A stretch of 23,249 bases of DNA from Clostridium sp. UBA4548 (GCF_002387895.1 NZ_DGLI01000032.1:1-23249); one strand, 5' to 3'. Shown: positions 14,866 through 23,224, numbered from the stretch's first letter. Numbers and translations: made by a program. Notes: generated from the sequence alone by a model not told the origin.

Positions 14866-16461
14866 ATGCCTGTATTTATTAATGGTAACATAATAACTCT
14901 TGATGAGAATAAGGTGTGTGAAAGTTTCTGTGTTATAGATGGAAACTTTGTTAAAGTTGGTAGCAATTCTGAAATCTTAAGTTCTTACAAAAATGAAGCT
15001 ATTATAGATTTAAAAGGAAAAACTGTTTTACCCGGTTTTAATGATGGTCACATGCATTTTTTAAACTATGCAATTCAAAAAAGCAACGTTAATTTAGTGA
15101 ATATTGACTCAATTGAAAGTTTAATTAATAGATCAATAGATTATATTAAGGAAAAAAATATACCTAATGAGAGCTGGGTTGTTTCTCGTGGCTGGAATGA
15201 CAACTTATTTAAAGAGAAAAGGCTTCCTAACAGATGGGACCTTGATAAAATCTCACTAGATCACCCAATCATCTTTTCAAGAATTTGTGGACATATAGCT
15301 GTAGTAAACTCTAAAGCCTTACAACTTCTTAATATTGATAGTAATACTCCTAACCCTTCAGGTGGAGTCATTGATAAAGAAGGTGGGGAACCTACGGGTA
15401 TACTACGTGAAAATGCCTTAAATATAGCTTTAGATAATCTTCCAGCACTTACAGTAGATAATATAAAAACAGCTTTAAAATCAGCCTTTATAGATGCATT
15501 AAGTTGTGGTATTACTACCATTCAAACGGAAGATTTAAGTCATTGCAAAAGCTTAAAAAATCTAATCAAAGCTTACAGTGAATTAGCTGAAGAAGGCGCT
15601 CTTCCTATACGATTTATTTTGCAACTTAACTTAAACACTGATAAGTTATTCAATGAAGCTAAAGAACTTAAATTAAGAAGCAATATTGGAAATGATTTCT
15701 TAAGAATAGGACCTGTTAAATTGTTTCAGGACGGCTCATTAGGTGGAAGAACTGCAGCAATGAAGGATTATTACTCAGATGAATCTCATAATGGCGTTCT
15801 AATATACAAACAACAAGAACTAGATGAGCTAGTTATGAAAGCACATGATTTTGGATTTCAATTAACTATTCATGCTATCGGTGATAAAGCCTGTGAAAGT
15901 GTATTAGACTCATATGAGAAATTAAATAAGCATAGTTCTAAAAAAGATCTTAGATCAACAATTGTTCATGCACAATTCACTAATGATGATCTGCTTAATA
16001 GATTCAAATCTTTGGGAGTTATTGCAAATGTACAGCCCTCTTTTATCATGACCGATCACCCTATAGTTGAGAAAGCTGTTGGGAAAGAACGGGCTAAGGA
16101 TAGTTATGCCTTCAATACTATGGTTAAAATGGGCATATCAGTAGCCTTCAGTTCTGATGCTCCTATTGAAAAGTTTAATGTAATTGAGGGCATTTTTGGA
16201 GCAGTTAACAGAAAAGACTTGAGTGGTAATCCACCACAAGGTTTTTATCCTAACGAGTCCATGGATGTGATGGATGCAATTAAATGCTATACTATAGGCT
16301 CTAGCTTTATGAGCTTTGAGGAAAACAAAAAAGGCAAAATAAAGGAAAACTTTTATGGAGATTTCATAATACTTTCTGATAATATTACTTCAATTGATAA
16401 GGAGAAAATTAAGGAAGTTACTATTCTTGAAACTTACGTAGGTGGCATTAAGAAATACTAA
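14866..16461 (+). CDS. YtcJ-like metal-dependent amidohydrolase
   Basis: This 531-residue protein belongs to the Amidohydro_3 (YtcJ) branch of the amidohydrolase superfamily. The metal site is visible: DGHMHF gives H62 and H64, GPVKLFQDGSLGG gives a candidate bridging K285, TIHAIGD gives H336, IVHAQ gives H368, and FSSDAPIE gives D431. A small N-terminal beta segment (FINGNIITLDENK) and the C-terminal strand close the composite urease-like sandwich. There is no signal peptide, so it is cytoplasmic. Members hydrolyse varied amides, imines or formamides, and the substrate is unassigned. The ribosome site is unusual: AAAGGA lies 14 bases from the ATG, and no nearer in-frame start exists. The gene is monocistronic, divergent from cysS, and ends before a bidirectional terminator. 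Confidence 0.88.
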   Translation: MPVFINGNIITLDENKVCESFCVIDGNFVKVGSNSEILSSYKNEAIIDLKGKTVLPGFNDGHMHFLNYAIQKSNVNLVNIDSIESLINRSIDYIKEKNIPNESWVVSRGWNDNLFKEKRLPNRWDLDKISLDHPIIFSRICGHIAVVNSKALQLLNIDSNTPNPSGGVIDKEGGEPTGILRENALNIALDNLPALTVDNIKTALKSAFIDALSCGITTIQTEDLSHCKSLKNLIKAYSELAEEGALPIRFILQLNLNTDKLFNEAKELKLRSNIGNDFLRIGPVKLFQDGSLGGRTAAMKDYYSDESHNGVLIYKQQELDELVMKAHDFGFQLTIHAIGDKACESVLDSYEKLNKHSSKKDLRSTIVHAQFTNDDLLNRFKSLGVIANVQPSFIMTDHPIVEKAVGKERAKDSYAFNTMVKMGISVAFSSDAPIEKFNVIEGIFGAVNRKDLSGNPPQGFYPNESMDVMDAIKCYTIGSSFMSFEENKKGKIKENFYGDFIILSDNITSIDKEKIKEVTILETYVGGIKKY

Positions 16462-16538
16462 GGTATCAAGTAGCATAATGATTTATTTTTTATTCTACAA
16501 CCTTACAAATATGGATATTAATCTTATTTGGTCTTTAA

Positions 16539-16572
16539 AAAGGTAGCAAATTAAATTGCTACCTTTATTTTT
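16539..16572. terminator. Bidirectional terminator
   Basis: AAAGGTAGCAA (16539-16549) and TTGCTACCTTT (16556-16566) form an 11-bp stem with T-tracts on both strands (TATTTTTT plus; CTTTTTAAA minus). It separates the amidohydrolase from the convergent small membrane protein gene and overlaps the latter's stop. Confidence 0.8.
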
Positions 16573-16915
16573 TCACTCTATTAGGTTTAGCTTTTGGCTT
16601 TATAATAACATTGCTCGTGCGCTTATTTTTTTTATATGAAGCTACTCTTTGTTGATTCTTTTTTAAATATCCTGATAAATCTAGGAACCATAAAAACAAG
16701 ATTACAAAAACTCCTGGAACAATATACTTAACAAAAATATTAGGCATTGTAGGCCATATAATTGACGGTACAATAAATTCAATTAATGCAGCTACTAATA
16801 TAATCCACTTATTAACCCTTATCTTGTCTAAAACAAAAGGCTTAAGTAGTTGATATATAAGTAGTACACCAAAGGCAAAAACAACAATACTAAGGATAAA
16901 TAAAATTGTTTGCAC
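16565..16915 (-). CDS. Small three-helix membrane protein, basic tail
   Basis: I do not recognise a named family. The 116-residue product has three hydrophobic segments: about 3-25 (ILFILSIVVFAFGVLLIYQL), 37-58 (WIILVAALIEFIVPSIIW) and 65-86 (YIVPGVFVILFLWFLDL). A strongly basic cytoplasmic tail follows (KKNQQRVASYKKNKRTSN... KPKAKPNRVKK). Positive residues at the tail favour a cytoplasmic C-terminus. The start is GTG at 16915, with GAGGG six bases upstream; no ATG alternative keeps the first helix intact. Confidence 0.65.
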   Translation of the reverse strand: MQTILFILSIVVFAFGVLLIYQLLKPFVLDKIRVNKWIILVAALIEFIVPSIIWPTMPNIFVKYIVPGVFVILFLWFLDLSGYLKKNQQRVASYKKNKRTSNVIIKPKAKPNRVKK

Positions 16916-17134
16916 ACTAATCCCTCATTCCATAAATTATTTATACTAATAATTATATATTAATTTATACTAAAAATATAGCTTATATCTCTGAAGTATT
17001 TTTTATATTTATCTCTATAGTAAAACTCATGTAAGAAAATGTTAATGAAGTGAAAATTTTATAAAATAATGTTATAAAATATTTTTTTCTGTAAATAATA
17101 ATTATTGTAAATATATTGAAAAGGAGATGTTTTT

Positions 17135-17359
17135 ATGAGAGCATTAGATACAATAGCACTAATTCTTGTAATAATAGGAGCAGTTAACTGGGGTCTAATA
17201 GGTTTATTTGGTTTTGACTTAGTAGCCGCTTTATTTGCAGGTTCCGGAGTATTTGGTACTATAAATGGTTTAAGCAGAATAATATACGGACTAGTGGGCT
17301 TATGTGGTTTATATGCACTTTCATTCTTAGGAAGAAATAGATATAACAACGTGGATTAG
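17135..17359 (+). CDS. DUF378 membrane protein
   Basis: This 74-residue protein matches DUF378 (YuzA-like). It has DTIALILVIIGAVNWGLIGL with the characteristic GAVNWGLxGLF motif, FDLVAALF, then GLSRIIYGLVGLCGLYALS. Two transmembrane helices are expected (about 4-27 and 44-66). The function of the family is unknown. AAAAGGAGA nine bases upstream of the ATG and a strong terminator after the stop show an intact single-gene unit. Confidence 0.9.
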   Translation: MRALDTIALILVIIGAVNWGLIGLFGFDLVAALFAGSGVFGTINGLSRIIYGLVGLCGLYALSFLGRNRYNNVD

Positions 17360-17373
17360 AACTAAATGTTTTT

Positions 17374-17411
17374 AAATAGGTAGTTAAACTTTTAAGTTTA
17401 ACTACCTATTT
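17374..17411 (+). terminator. Terminator of the DUF378 gene
   Basis: Perfect 18-base arms (AAATAGGTAGTTAAACTT and complement) are separated by only two bases; a few inner pairs must open to form the loop. A T-rich 3' arm and TTTTGC follow. It lies 14 bases after the stop. Confidence 0.85.
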
Positions 17412-17509
17412 TGCATATTTAGGACTCCAATATATGATTTTAGCTTTTAAGTTGTTCTGACGCTTTAAATAATTAGTCTTATCTCCTTTTATATTATTAA
17501 GATTCTAAA

Positions 17510-17959
17510 CTATATTTTATTAAATCTTAGCTGAATAAGAGCAATTTTTTCCTGTATCCTTAATACAATTGCTGTTCCGATATATCCCATGTCTAACATA
17601 TCCTTTATAATAATAAACTGAAGATCTTCTATTATTTTTATCACTTGTCCCTTTTTATCCCCAAAAATAACTCTATTCTTTTCAAATGTGATTTGAATAC
17701 TATCCCACTGTTTCAAATCATGGTAACTATTGTTCACCTCAAAACTCATTCCCTTATTTATTATAAAATTTAGAAACTGCTCATACTTTTGCTCTAACAC
17801 CCTTTTGTTTTTAATCAACTCATTATAATTTTCTAGTTTTACAAATAGTTGTGAATTAAGTTTCTCAACCTCCTTCTCCAACTTAATTTTATTATCATCA
17901 ATCTTTCTTATATAATCATTAATTTTACATACATAATTTCTATTAAACTTATCATCCAT
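17510..17959 (-). CDS. Hypothetical coiled-coil protein
   Basis: I do not recognise this 149-residue protein. Residues 15-68 are a heptad-type coiled coil (INDYIRKIDDNKIKLEKEVE, LNSQLFVKLENYNELIKNKR, VLEQKYEQFLNFI). Residues 70-149 look like a small mixed alpha/beta domain (SIQITFEKNRVIFGDKKGQV, IQEKIALIQLRF). There is no signal peptide. The start at 17959 has AAGGTGAGG just upstream. It is divergent from another small coiled-coil gene 190 bases away. Association of the two products is only a suggestion from context. Confidence 0.6.
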   Translation of the reverse strand: MDDKFNRNYVCKINDYIRKIDDNKIKLEKEVEKLNSQLFVKLENYNELIKNKRVLEQKYEQFLNFIINKGMSFEVNNSYHDLKQWDSIQITFEKNRVIFGDKKGQVIKIIEDLQFIIIKDMLDMGYIGTAIVLRIQEKIALIQLRFNKI

Positions 17960-18115
17960 AGCCTCACCTTGCCTTTCTTAAATAATATGAAAAGGTATAA
18001 TTATCTAGTGCTTTAAATATATCTATGCTATAAAAAGATATTTGTTTGAAAATCTAGCTTTTCATCATCATTTAAATCCATTAATTCGCTAAAACATTGG
18101 ACTTATCCTCTAAAG

Positions 18116-18141
18116 CCTCTTAAAATATATATTATAAGAGG
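18116..18141 (+). repeat. Inverted repeat masking a ribosome site
   Basis: CCTCTTA (18116-18122) and TAAGAGG (18135-18141) can pair in mRNA and would cover the AGAGG ribosome site of the gene starting at 18150. The stem is only 7 bp in very AT-rich sequence, so significance is doubtful. Confidence 0.3.
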
Positions 18142-18149
18142 TGATTTTA

Positions 18150-18458
18150 ATGGATAGCTTAAGAATATTATTAAAAAATATACATGGATCTATAATTAAA
18201 TTATCGAGATTCACAAAGAATGTTTTATATAACTTTTATAAATATATTGACTTTACTTTTAAAAAAAGAAAAACTATAAAGAAAATCTATGAACCAATAA
18301 TTGCAACTAAAGAAAAGGATAATAAATTGCTTTTACAAAATTTAAAGGAATTAGAATCGAAAAAAATTATTCTAGATAAAGACCTAACTTCAGTAAAAAC
18401 TAATCTTAATAATTTAGAGAGGAAAATAGAGTTCATCGAAAAAAATATGCTTAGCTAG
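18150..18458 (+). CDS. Hypothetical basic coiled-coil protein
   Basis: I do not recognise this 102-residue protein. The N-terminal 45 residues are basic and aromatic (SRFTKNVLYNFYKYIDFTFK, KRKTIKK), possibly a membrane- or nucleic-acid-binding helix. Residues 55-102 form a coiled coil (LLLQNLKELESKKIILDKDL, NNLERKIEFIEKNML). The ATG at 18150 is chosen because AAGAGGTGA is six bases upstream; a GTG at 18141 lies within that site. It is divergent from the other coiled-coil gene and precedes gapN by about 80 bases, without a terminator, so readthrough into gapN is possible. Confidence 0.55.
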   Translation: MDSLRILLKNIHGSIIKLSRFTKNVLYNFYKYIDFTFKKRKTIKKIYEPIIATKEKDNKLLLQNLKELESKKIILDKDLTSVKTNLNNLERKIEFIEKNMLS

Positions 18459-18537
18459 CTTATTAGCAATTATCATAAATAATCTGTTTATTGTTCATAC
18501 TACAATTAATAAAATAATTCCTAGTGAGGTGAATTCT

Positions 18538-19983
18538 TTGTTTAATTGTATACAAAACGAAAATCACTATTGCAATTTATTTAATGGTAACTGGATTTCA
18601 ACTGAAAAAACTATAACTATATTTTCTCCTATTGATGATAAGATTATAGGTACAGTCCCAGCAATGAGTAAAGAAGACGTTGATAAAGTAATTGCAAACG
18701 CAAAAACTTCACAAGTTCTTTGGGGTGAGACACCTATAAGTGAAAGAGCTGAAATTTTACATAAAGCTGCATCTATACTTGAAGATAAAGCTGAGGAAAT
18801 TTCTAAAATTTTAATGAATGAAATTGGTAAAGATATTAAGTCCTCCCTTTCTGAAGTTAAGAGAACTGCTGAGTTTATACGATTCACAGCTGATGCTGGA
18901 AAACATATGGATGGGGAGGCCATTGGTGCTGATAATTTCCCCGGCTTTAAAAAAAATAAGATGAGTTTTGCTCAAAGAGTTCCCCTTGGAGTAGTATTAG
19001 CTATATCACCCTTCAACTACCCAATTAATCTCTCAGCATCTAAAATAGCACCGGCTTTAATAGCTGGTAATAGTGTTATTTTAAAACCTCCAACTCAAGG
19101 TTCTATAAGTGCCCTTCACCTTGCTCGAGTATTTCAAGAAGCTGGACTGCCAAGTGGTGTATTAAATACAGTGACAGGAAAAGCTTCTGAAATTGGAGAT
19201 TATATAGTTACAAAAGAAGAAATAAACTTTATAAACTTTACGGGTTCTACTGAAATCGGTAAACATATTGCTAAAATAGCTGGTATGGTACCAATGATGC
19301 TTGAACTTGGGGGGAAAGATGCTGCAATTGTTTTAAAGGATGCAAATTTAGAGGATGCAGCGAAAGAGATTATCTCTGGAGCATTTAGCTACTCTGGTCA
19401 AAGATGTACAGCAATTAAAAGAGTACTTGTAACTGAAGATGTAGCTGATGAATTAGTAATAAAGATGTTAGAAAAGATTAAATGTTTGAAAGTTGGTAGT
19501 CCAGAAGAGGGCTGTGAGGTAACTCCACTTATTAATAGTGAGTCAGCAGATTTTGTGGAGGATTTAATTAAGAATGCCTTAGATAAAGGAGCTACTCTTC
19601 TCTGTGGTAATAAGAGAGAAAAAAACCTCATCTATCCAACCTTATTTGACAATGTAACAACAGAAATGAGACTTGCTTGGGAAGAGCCTTTTGGCCCCGT
19701 GCTTCCAATTATACGAGTAAAAGATATGGAGGAAGCTATAGAAATTGCAAATAAGTCACAGTATGGCCTTCAATCTTCTGTATTTACTCAAAATATAAAT
19801 CATGCCTTTTATGTTGCTAATAAACTTGAAGTTGGCGCTGTTCAAATAAATAATAAATCGGAAAGAGGTCCTGATCACTTTCCATTTTCAGGTGTTAAAG
19901 CTTCTGGCATAGGAACTCAAGGAATCCGATATAGTATTGAAGCAATGAGTAGACTTAAATCCATTGTTCTTACTGTTGATTAA
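18538..19983 (+). CDS. gapN: NADP-dependent non-phosphorylating glyceraldehyde-3-phosphate dehydrogenase
   Basis: The protein has 481 residues and belongs to the aldehyde dehydrogenase superfamily, GapN type. GapN oxidises glyceraldehyde-3-phosphate straight to 3-phosphoglycerate with NADP+, giving NADPH and skipping the ATP-yielding step. Catalytic C290 sits in GQRCTAIKRV, general base E256 in ELGGKDAAIVL, oxyanion N160 in ISPFNYP, and the nucleotide site FTGSTEIG is at 234-241. The GQRCTAxKRV and SERGPDHFPFSGVK motifs are typical of GapN rather than other aldehyde dehydrogenases. The start is taken as TTG at 18538 because GAGGTG lies six bases before it. A GTG at 18529 overlaps that site and would add three residues. 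A hairpin follows the stop. Carbon and redox control are likely but no operator is evident. Confidence 0.88.
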   Translation: MFNCIQNENHYCNLFNGNWISTEKTITIFSPIDDKIIGTVPAMSKEDVDKVIANAKTSQVLWGETPISERAEILHKAASILEDKAEEISKILMNEIGKDIKSSLSEVKRTAEFIRFTADAGKHMDGEAIGADNFPGFKKNKMSFAQRVPLGVVLAISPFNYPINLSASKIAPALIAGNSVILKPPTQGSISALHLARVFQEAGLPSGVLNTVTGKASEIGDYIVTKEEINFINFTGSTEIGKHIAKIAGMVPMMLELGGKDAAIVLKDANLEDAAKEIISGAFSYSGQRCTAIKRVLVTEDVADELVIKMLEKIKCLKVGSPEEGCEVTPLINSESADFVEDLIKNALDKGATLLCGNKREKNLIYPTLFDNVTTEMRLAWEEPFGPVLPIIRVKDMEEAIEIANKSQYGLQSSVFTQNINHAFYVANKLEVGAVQINNKSERGPDHFPFSGVKASGIGTQGIRYSIEAMSRLKSIVLTVD

Positions 19984-20021
19984 CTACGATAAACTCTATG
20001 GTGAAGATGATTTATTAAACA

Positions 20022-20064
20022 AAAACGTGATTTAACTATAATAAAGTAAAATCACGTTTTATAC
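20022..20064 (+). terminator. Terminator of gapN
   Basis: AAAACGTGATTT (20022-20033) and AAATCACGTTTT (20049-20060) form a 12-bp stem with T-rich 3' arm then ATACT. It lies 38 bases after the gapN stop. Confidence 0.7.
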
Positions 20065-20258
20065 TATAGAAATTTATATTAAAATCTCAAACAATATTTA
20101 TAGCTACCCAACTTCTTATGTTTCTTTTACCTCCATAGTAAGTATTCAACTTATATCATATAGGTTAAGTAGGAGATCGTAAAATATTTAAATTTACTTA
20201 CACTTCTTAAATTAATTAAACTTAAGGTGCTAAAAGAATAATATTATATAAATATTAC

Positions 20259-20963
20259 TTATTGATATGGAGAAGAAATAATCTTTTCACATATTTGTGC
20301 TAAGTTGTTCTCCTCTTCCTTAGTCAAATCCTCAACATTAATAGCTGGATGAAAGATAATTTTCGCTTCTAAATCCTGTGGACTACGCTCTTCTAGCCCT
20401 TTAAAAGCACCATCTACAGTTATAGGAACAATAGGCACTTTTGCTTTTGTTGCTAATTTCATACTCCCTTTTTTAAATTCATTTATCTTATGTGATTTGC
20501 TTCTAGTGCCTTCTGGGAATATTAGCATGGATCTTCCTCCCTTAAGATTCTCAACTCCCTGTAATATTGACTTTAGTCCTTCTCTAGTATTTTCCCTATC
20601 TATAAATACACAGTCAAACTCCTTCATCCATGAAGCTACTATAGGCCAACTTGATACTTCTTTTTTTGCTATTGCGCCAGCTACTTCATTAATATTAGCC
20701 ATAATTAATGGGATGTCTAGTTGACTTTGATGATTTGCTACATAAAGACATGTAGTTTTTGGTAAGTTTTCCTTACCTATAACTTCAACCTTTAATCCTG
20801 AATACTTTATTATTGCCTTTGACCAATTATTTACCACATCGAAAACATAACTTTCTCTCTCTTCCTCATTTAACTTGGACTTAATAAGGTTAAATTTTAG
20901 TTTTCTCAAAGCAATGTATATCATATGTCCAAAAAACCTAACTGCAAAAAAAACTTTTCTCAT
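20259..20963 (-). CDS. plsC: 1-acyl-sn-glycerol-3-phosphate acyltransferase (PlsC family)
   Basis: The protein has 234 residues, normal for PlsC. It transfers an acyl chain to lysophosphatidic acid to make phosphatidic acid at the inner membrane face. NHQSQLD (77-83) is the catalytic NHx4D motif. FDCVFIDR (116-123) is the second block, FPEGTRSK (149-156) the glycerol-phosphate-binding block, and VPIVPITVDGA (176-186) the fourth. The N-terminal 20 residues are moderately hydrophobic (VFFAVRFFGHMIYIALR) and probably anchor it. The ATG at 20963 has AAGGAAGGA seven bases upstream. It is a lone gene with no visible strong terminator; weak AATATT-type hairpins follow the stop. Confidence 0.92.
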   Translation of the reverse strand: MRKVFFAVRFFGHMIYIALRKLKFNLIKSKLNEEERESYVFDVVNNWSKAIIKYSGLKVEVIGKENLPKTTCLYVANHQSQLDIPLIMANINEVAGAIAKKEVSSWPIVASWMKEFDCVFIDRENTREGLKSILQGVENLKGGRSMLIFPEGTRSKSHKINEFKKGSMKLATKAKVPIVPITVDGAFKGLEERSPQDLEAKIIFHPAINVEDLTKEEENNLAQICEKIISSPYQ

Positions 20964-21066
20964 GTTATTCCTTCCTTTTCATGCCTTTATTTATATTCTA
21001 TTTATTATACCAATTATTCCTCCTGAATTAAAGAATAATAATTCGCCCCTTAGTAATGACGTAATA

Positions 21067-21106
21067 AATAAGTTGTAAAAACTTATTTTGTAATTATAAA
21101 ATAAGT
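21067..21106 (+). repeat. Mutually exclusive hairpin repeats
   Basis: AATAAGT (21067-21073) can pair with ACTTATT (21081-21087). The same central ACTTATTTT (21081-21089) can instead pair with AAAATAAGT (21098-21106). A copy of ATAAGTTGTAA at 21068-21078 recurs at 21127-21137. The layout is attenuator-like upstream of the metallo-beta-lactamase-fold gene, but no T-tract follows. Confidence 0.35.
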
Positions 21107-21243
21107 AAATTTGTCAATAATTATATATAAGTTGTAATGAATTTGCCTAATTATAATTTATTACTGCATATTTATGTAAGATAATTCTATATTTCCATTC
21201 TTGTTTATTATATAAATAATATTTTTCTTATTGGAGTTATTAT

Positions 21244-22134
21244 ATGAAAAAAAGATTATTCTTAATACCCTTTACAGTTGTAATATTAATTCTTTGTTTT
21301 AGTTTTATAGGTAAAGCTATATCCTTGTTAACCAAAGCCACTAGTAGCTCACACTATTTACCTTCAAACTATGACTTAAAAGTTCATTTTTTAAATGTTG
21401 GTCAAGGTGATTGTATCTTAATTGAAAGTTATGATAAAAATCTACTTATAGATAGCGGTCCAAATACAAGTTCAAAAAAAGTGATTAGATATCTTCATAA
21501 GCATAACATAAAGAAACTAGATTATGTTATTGCTACTCATCCCCATGAGGATCATATTGGTGCCATGGATGATATTATTAGTAAATTTACTGTTGATAAT
21601 TTTTTTGCACCTAAGATTGCCTCCCATAACACAGATTTCCTAAACTTAGTTACAGAGCTCAGTCAAAAAAAGAAAAAAATTAATGTCTCAAAATCAGGAC
21701 TAGAATTTAATATTAATGAAAATACAAAACTTACATTTTTGTCTCCCCAAGAGGATAATTATGATAACTTAAATAATTATTCTACAGTAATTAAGTTGCA
21801 ATTTAAACAGATATCCTTTTTATTTACTGGTGATAGTGAAAAACTTATCGAAGAAGAGTTAATAAAAGGTCAAGCAGATTTAGCTGCACAAGTTTTGAAA
21901 ATAGGTCACCATGGAAGTAAAACTTCCTCTTCTAAAAATTTTGTTAGCAGGGTAAATCCCACCTATGCTGTTATATCTTGTGGTTTAGGAAATGACTATG
22001 GTCACCCTGATAAGGCTACGTTAAATACACTTACTGAGCTGAAAATTAAAAGTTATAGGACAGATAAGCAGGGTGATATAATTTTTGCATCAGACGGCAA
22101 AAACCTTTCTTCCTTTACAACTAGTATTAAATAA
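21244..22134 (+). CDS. Secreted ComEC-type metallo-beta-lactamase-fold hydrolase
   Basis: The protein has 296 residues. An N-terminal signal or anchor is at 5-30 (LFLIPFTVVILILCFSFIG), so the domain faces outside. The remainder is the ComEC/Rec2-like MBL fold: LKVHFLNVGQGDCILIES at 45-62, LLIDSGPN at 67-74, THPHEDHIG at 98-106 (H99, H101, D103, H104 metal site), LFTGDSE with D197, IGHHGSKTS at 220-228 and GNDYGHP at 249-255. It matches the C-terminal domain of ComEC, without the transmembrane competence channel. Stand-alone versions are common in clostridia and are thought to be nucleases or phosphodiesterases, though the substrate is unproven. The ATG at 21244 has TTGGAG eight bases upstream. 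A strong terminator follows, so it is monocistronic. Confidence 0.85.
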   Translation: MKKRLFLIPFTVVILILCFSFIGKAISLLTKATSSSHYLPSNYDLKVHFLNVGQGDCILIESYDKNLLIDSGPNTSSKKVIRYLHKHNIKKLDYVIATHPHEDHIGAMDDIISKFTVDNFFAPKIASHNTDFLNLVTELSQKKKKINVSKSGLEFNINENTKLTFLSPQEDNYDNLNNYSTVIKLQFKQISFLFTGDSEKLIEEELIKGQADLAAQVLKIGHHGSKTSSSKNFVSRVNPTYAVISCGLGNDYGHPDKATLNTLTELKIKSYRTDKQGDIIFASDGKNLSSFTTSIK

Positions 22135-22180
22135 AAAAATCACTAGAAATATTTTTATGCTCTAGTGTTTTTTTTATTTT
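22135..22180 (+). terminator. Terminator of the MBL-fold gene
   Basis: CACTAGA (22141-22147) and TCTAGTG (22161-22167) are followed by a run of eight or more Ts. Flanking As extend the stem. It begins directly after the stop. Confidence 0.85.
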
Positions 22181-22456
22181 AAAATATAAAGCTTTTGATT
22201 ATGTGTAAGCATAATATATTTTTTATATTATTTCTTTAAGATTCTTACATGTTTTTATAGCAAATCTTTGATTTATCTTTCATGTAGATAAATAATGGCA
22301 TAAGTTAGTTTATTTATGAACTAACCTGGATACATGGAGACTTTTGAGAAGTTAGATAATTAAATTATCTCTTATAATTCTATATCTAATTAACAATAAA
22401 ACTTAAAATTCTACCTTCAATTATATTGAAATAATTTAAATATAGTTACTGATTGC
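22181..22456. other. Intergenic stretch with three tandem hairpins
   Basis: No gene is apparent. Three consecutive small hairpins occur: ATTTATCT/AGATAAAT (22271-22293), GTTAGTT/AACTAAC (22304-22325) and AGATAAT/ATTATCT (22354-22370). The less AT-rich single-stranded segment CCTGGATACATGGAGAC joins the last two. I do not match this to a known riboswitch. Confidence 0.35.
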
Positions 22457-22913
22457 TTATCTCCATATATTTTCAAATTTAATTGATTTTAAAGGATGAA
22501 CTATTAGGCCCTTTACATCCTTTGCAACAGCATATAACGAGGATATATGAGACAAAAATACGTATGGTGCATCTTCAGTAATTATATTATCTAGACTATA
22601 TAGTAGTTCGTTATACCTATATGGATTTTTTGTAGCCTTCGCTGTATTCAGTAGTTCTAAAAGCCGTGGATTATTATATTTGCTTAAGTTAGATGTATTA
22701 TTTATATCAATTAATGGCTCTTTTAACAACATTTCAGTTACTTGTAGTGCTTCTTCTACCTGAACTATAATTTTTTTAGCAATTATTCCTTGGTATTTTT
22801 GATTTTTTAGTAGTTTAGCGACATCTGCAATACTTTCAGTACTGATTATTGCCTTCTCTCTTACTGTAATGCTACTCTCTTGCTCTCTATTTGGCTTTCT
22901 TTTTTAGTAACAT
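22457..22913 (-). pseudogene. Frameshifted remnant with oligopeptide-binding protein C-terminus
   Basis: The last 80-90 residues match the C-terminal end of SBP_bac_5 (OppA/DppA-type) binding proteins: KYNNPRLLELLNTAKA, YNELLYSLDNIITEDAPYVFL, then VKGLIVHPL and a terminal W. A full member is over 500 residues. An ATG at 22913 has a good AAGGGGAG site but runs into a stop after eight codons. Removing one A from the run of six at 22904-22899 joins it to an open frame through to 22457. That upstream segment (TESIADVAKLLKNQKYQGII...) is not typical SBP sequence and I do not recognise it. No ribosome site precedes the internal ATG at 22732. So this looks like a decayed or chimeric gene left by deletion, or a sequencing error at the A run plus an earlier deletion. 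Confidence 0.6.
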
Positions 22914-23080
22914 ACTTTTCTCCCCTTGTTTATAAATTTGAAAATTTATAAATATACCCTTATTTTATATTTATGTTTATTACCATTTTTTATAAAGCCC
23001 CATAATTAATTATATATTTCCACCTATAAATAATTCTTAAGTAGCACTGTATAATTTTAAAAACTCGGATAAAAGGGAAA

Positions 23081-23110
23081 TAAAAAAAGCCCTTAGAAAA
23101 TCTAAGAACT
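23081..23110 (-). terminator. Terminator after tRNA-Asn
   Basis: On the minus strand AGTTCTTAGA pairs with TCTAAGGGCT (two wobbles) around a three-base loop, followed by a T-tract (TTTTTTTATTT). It lies about 40 bases after the tRNA and likely ends the rRNA/tRNA operon to the right. Confidence 0.8.
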
Positions 23111-23149
23111 TTATTGCTTCATTCAACATTATATTATTTCATGAAAGTT

Positions 23150-23224
<75 letters not shown>

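Noticed and set aside
15261..15521. Minus-strand 86-residue frame
   Set aside because: It lies wholly inside the amidohydrolase gene, whose catalytic motifs are intact on the other strand.
17059..17349. Minus-strand 96-residue frame over the DUF378 gene
   Set aside because: It is antisense to a recognisable DUF378 protein that has a strong ribosome site and terminator.
21244..22134. Competence gene comEC
   Set aside because: Only the MBL domain is present; the multi-helix channel and the OB domain are missing.
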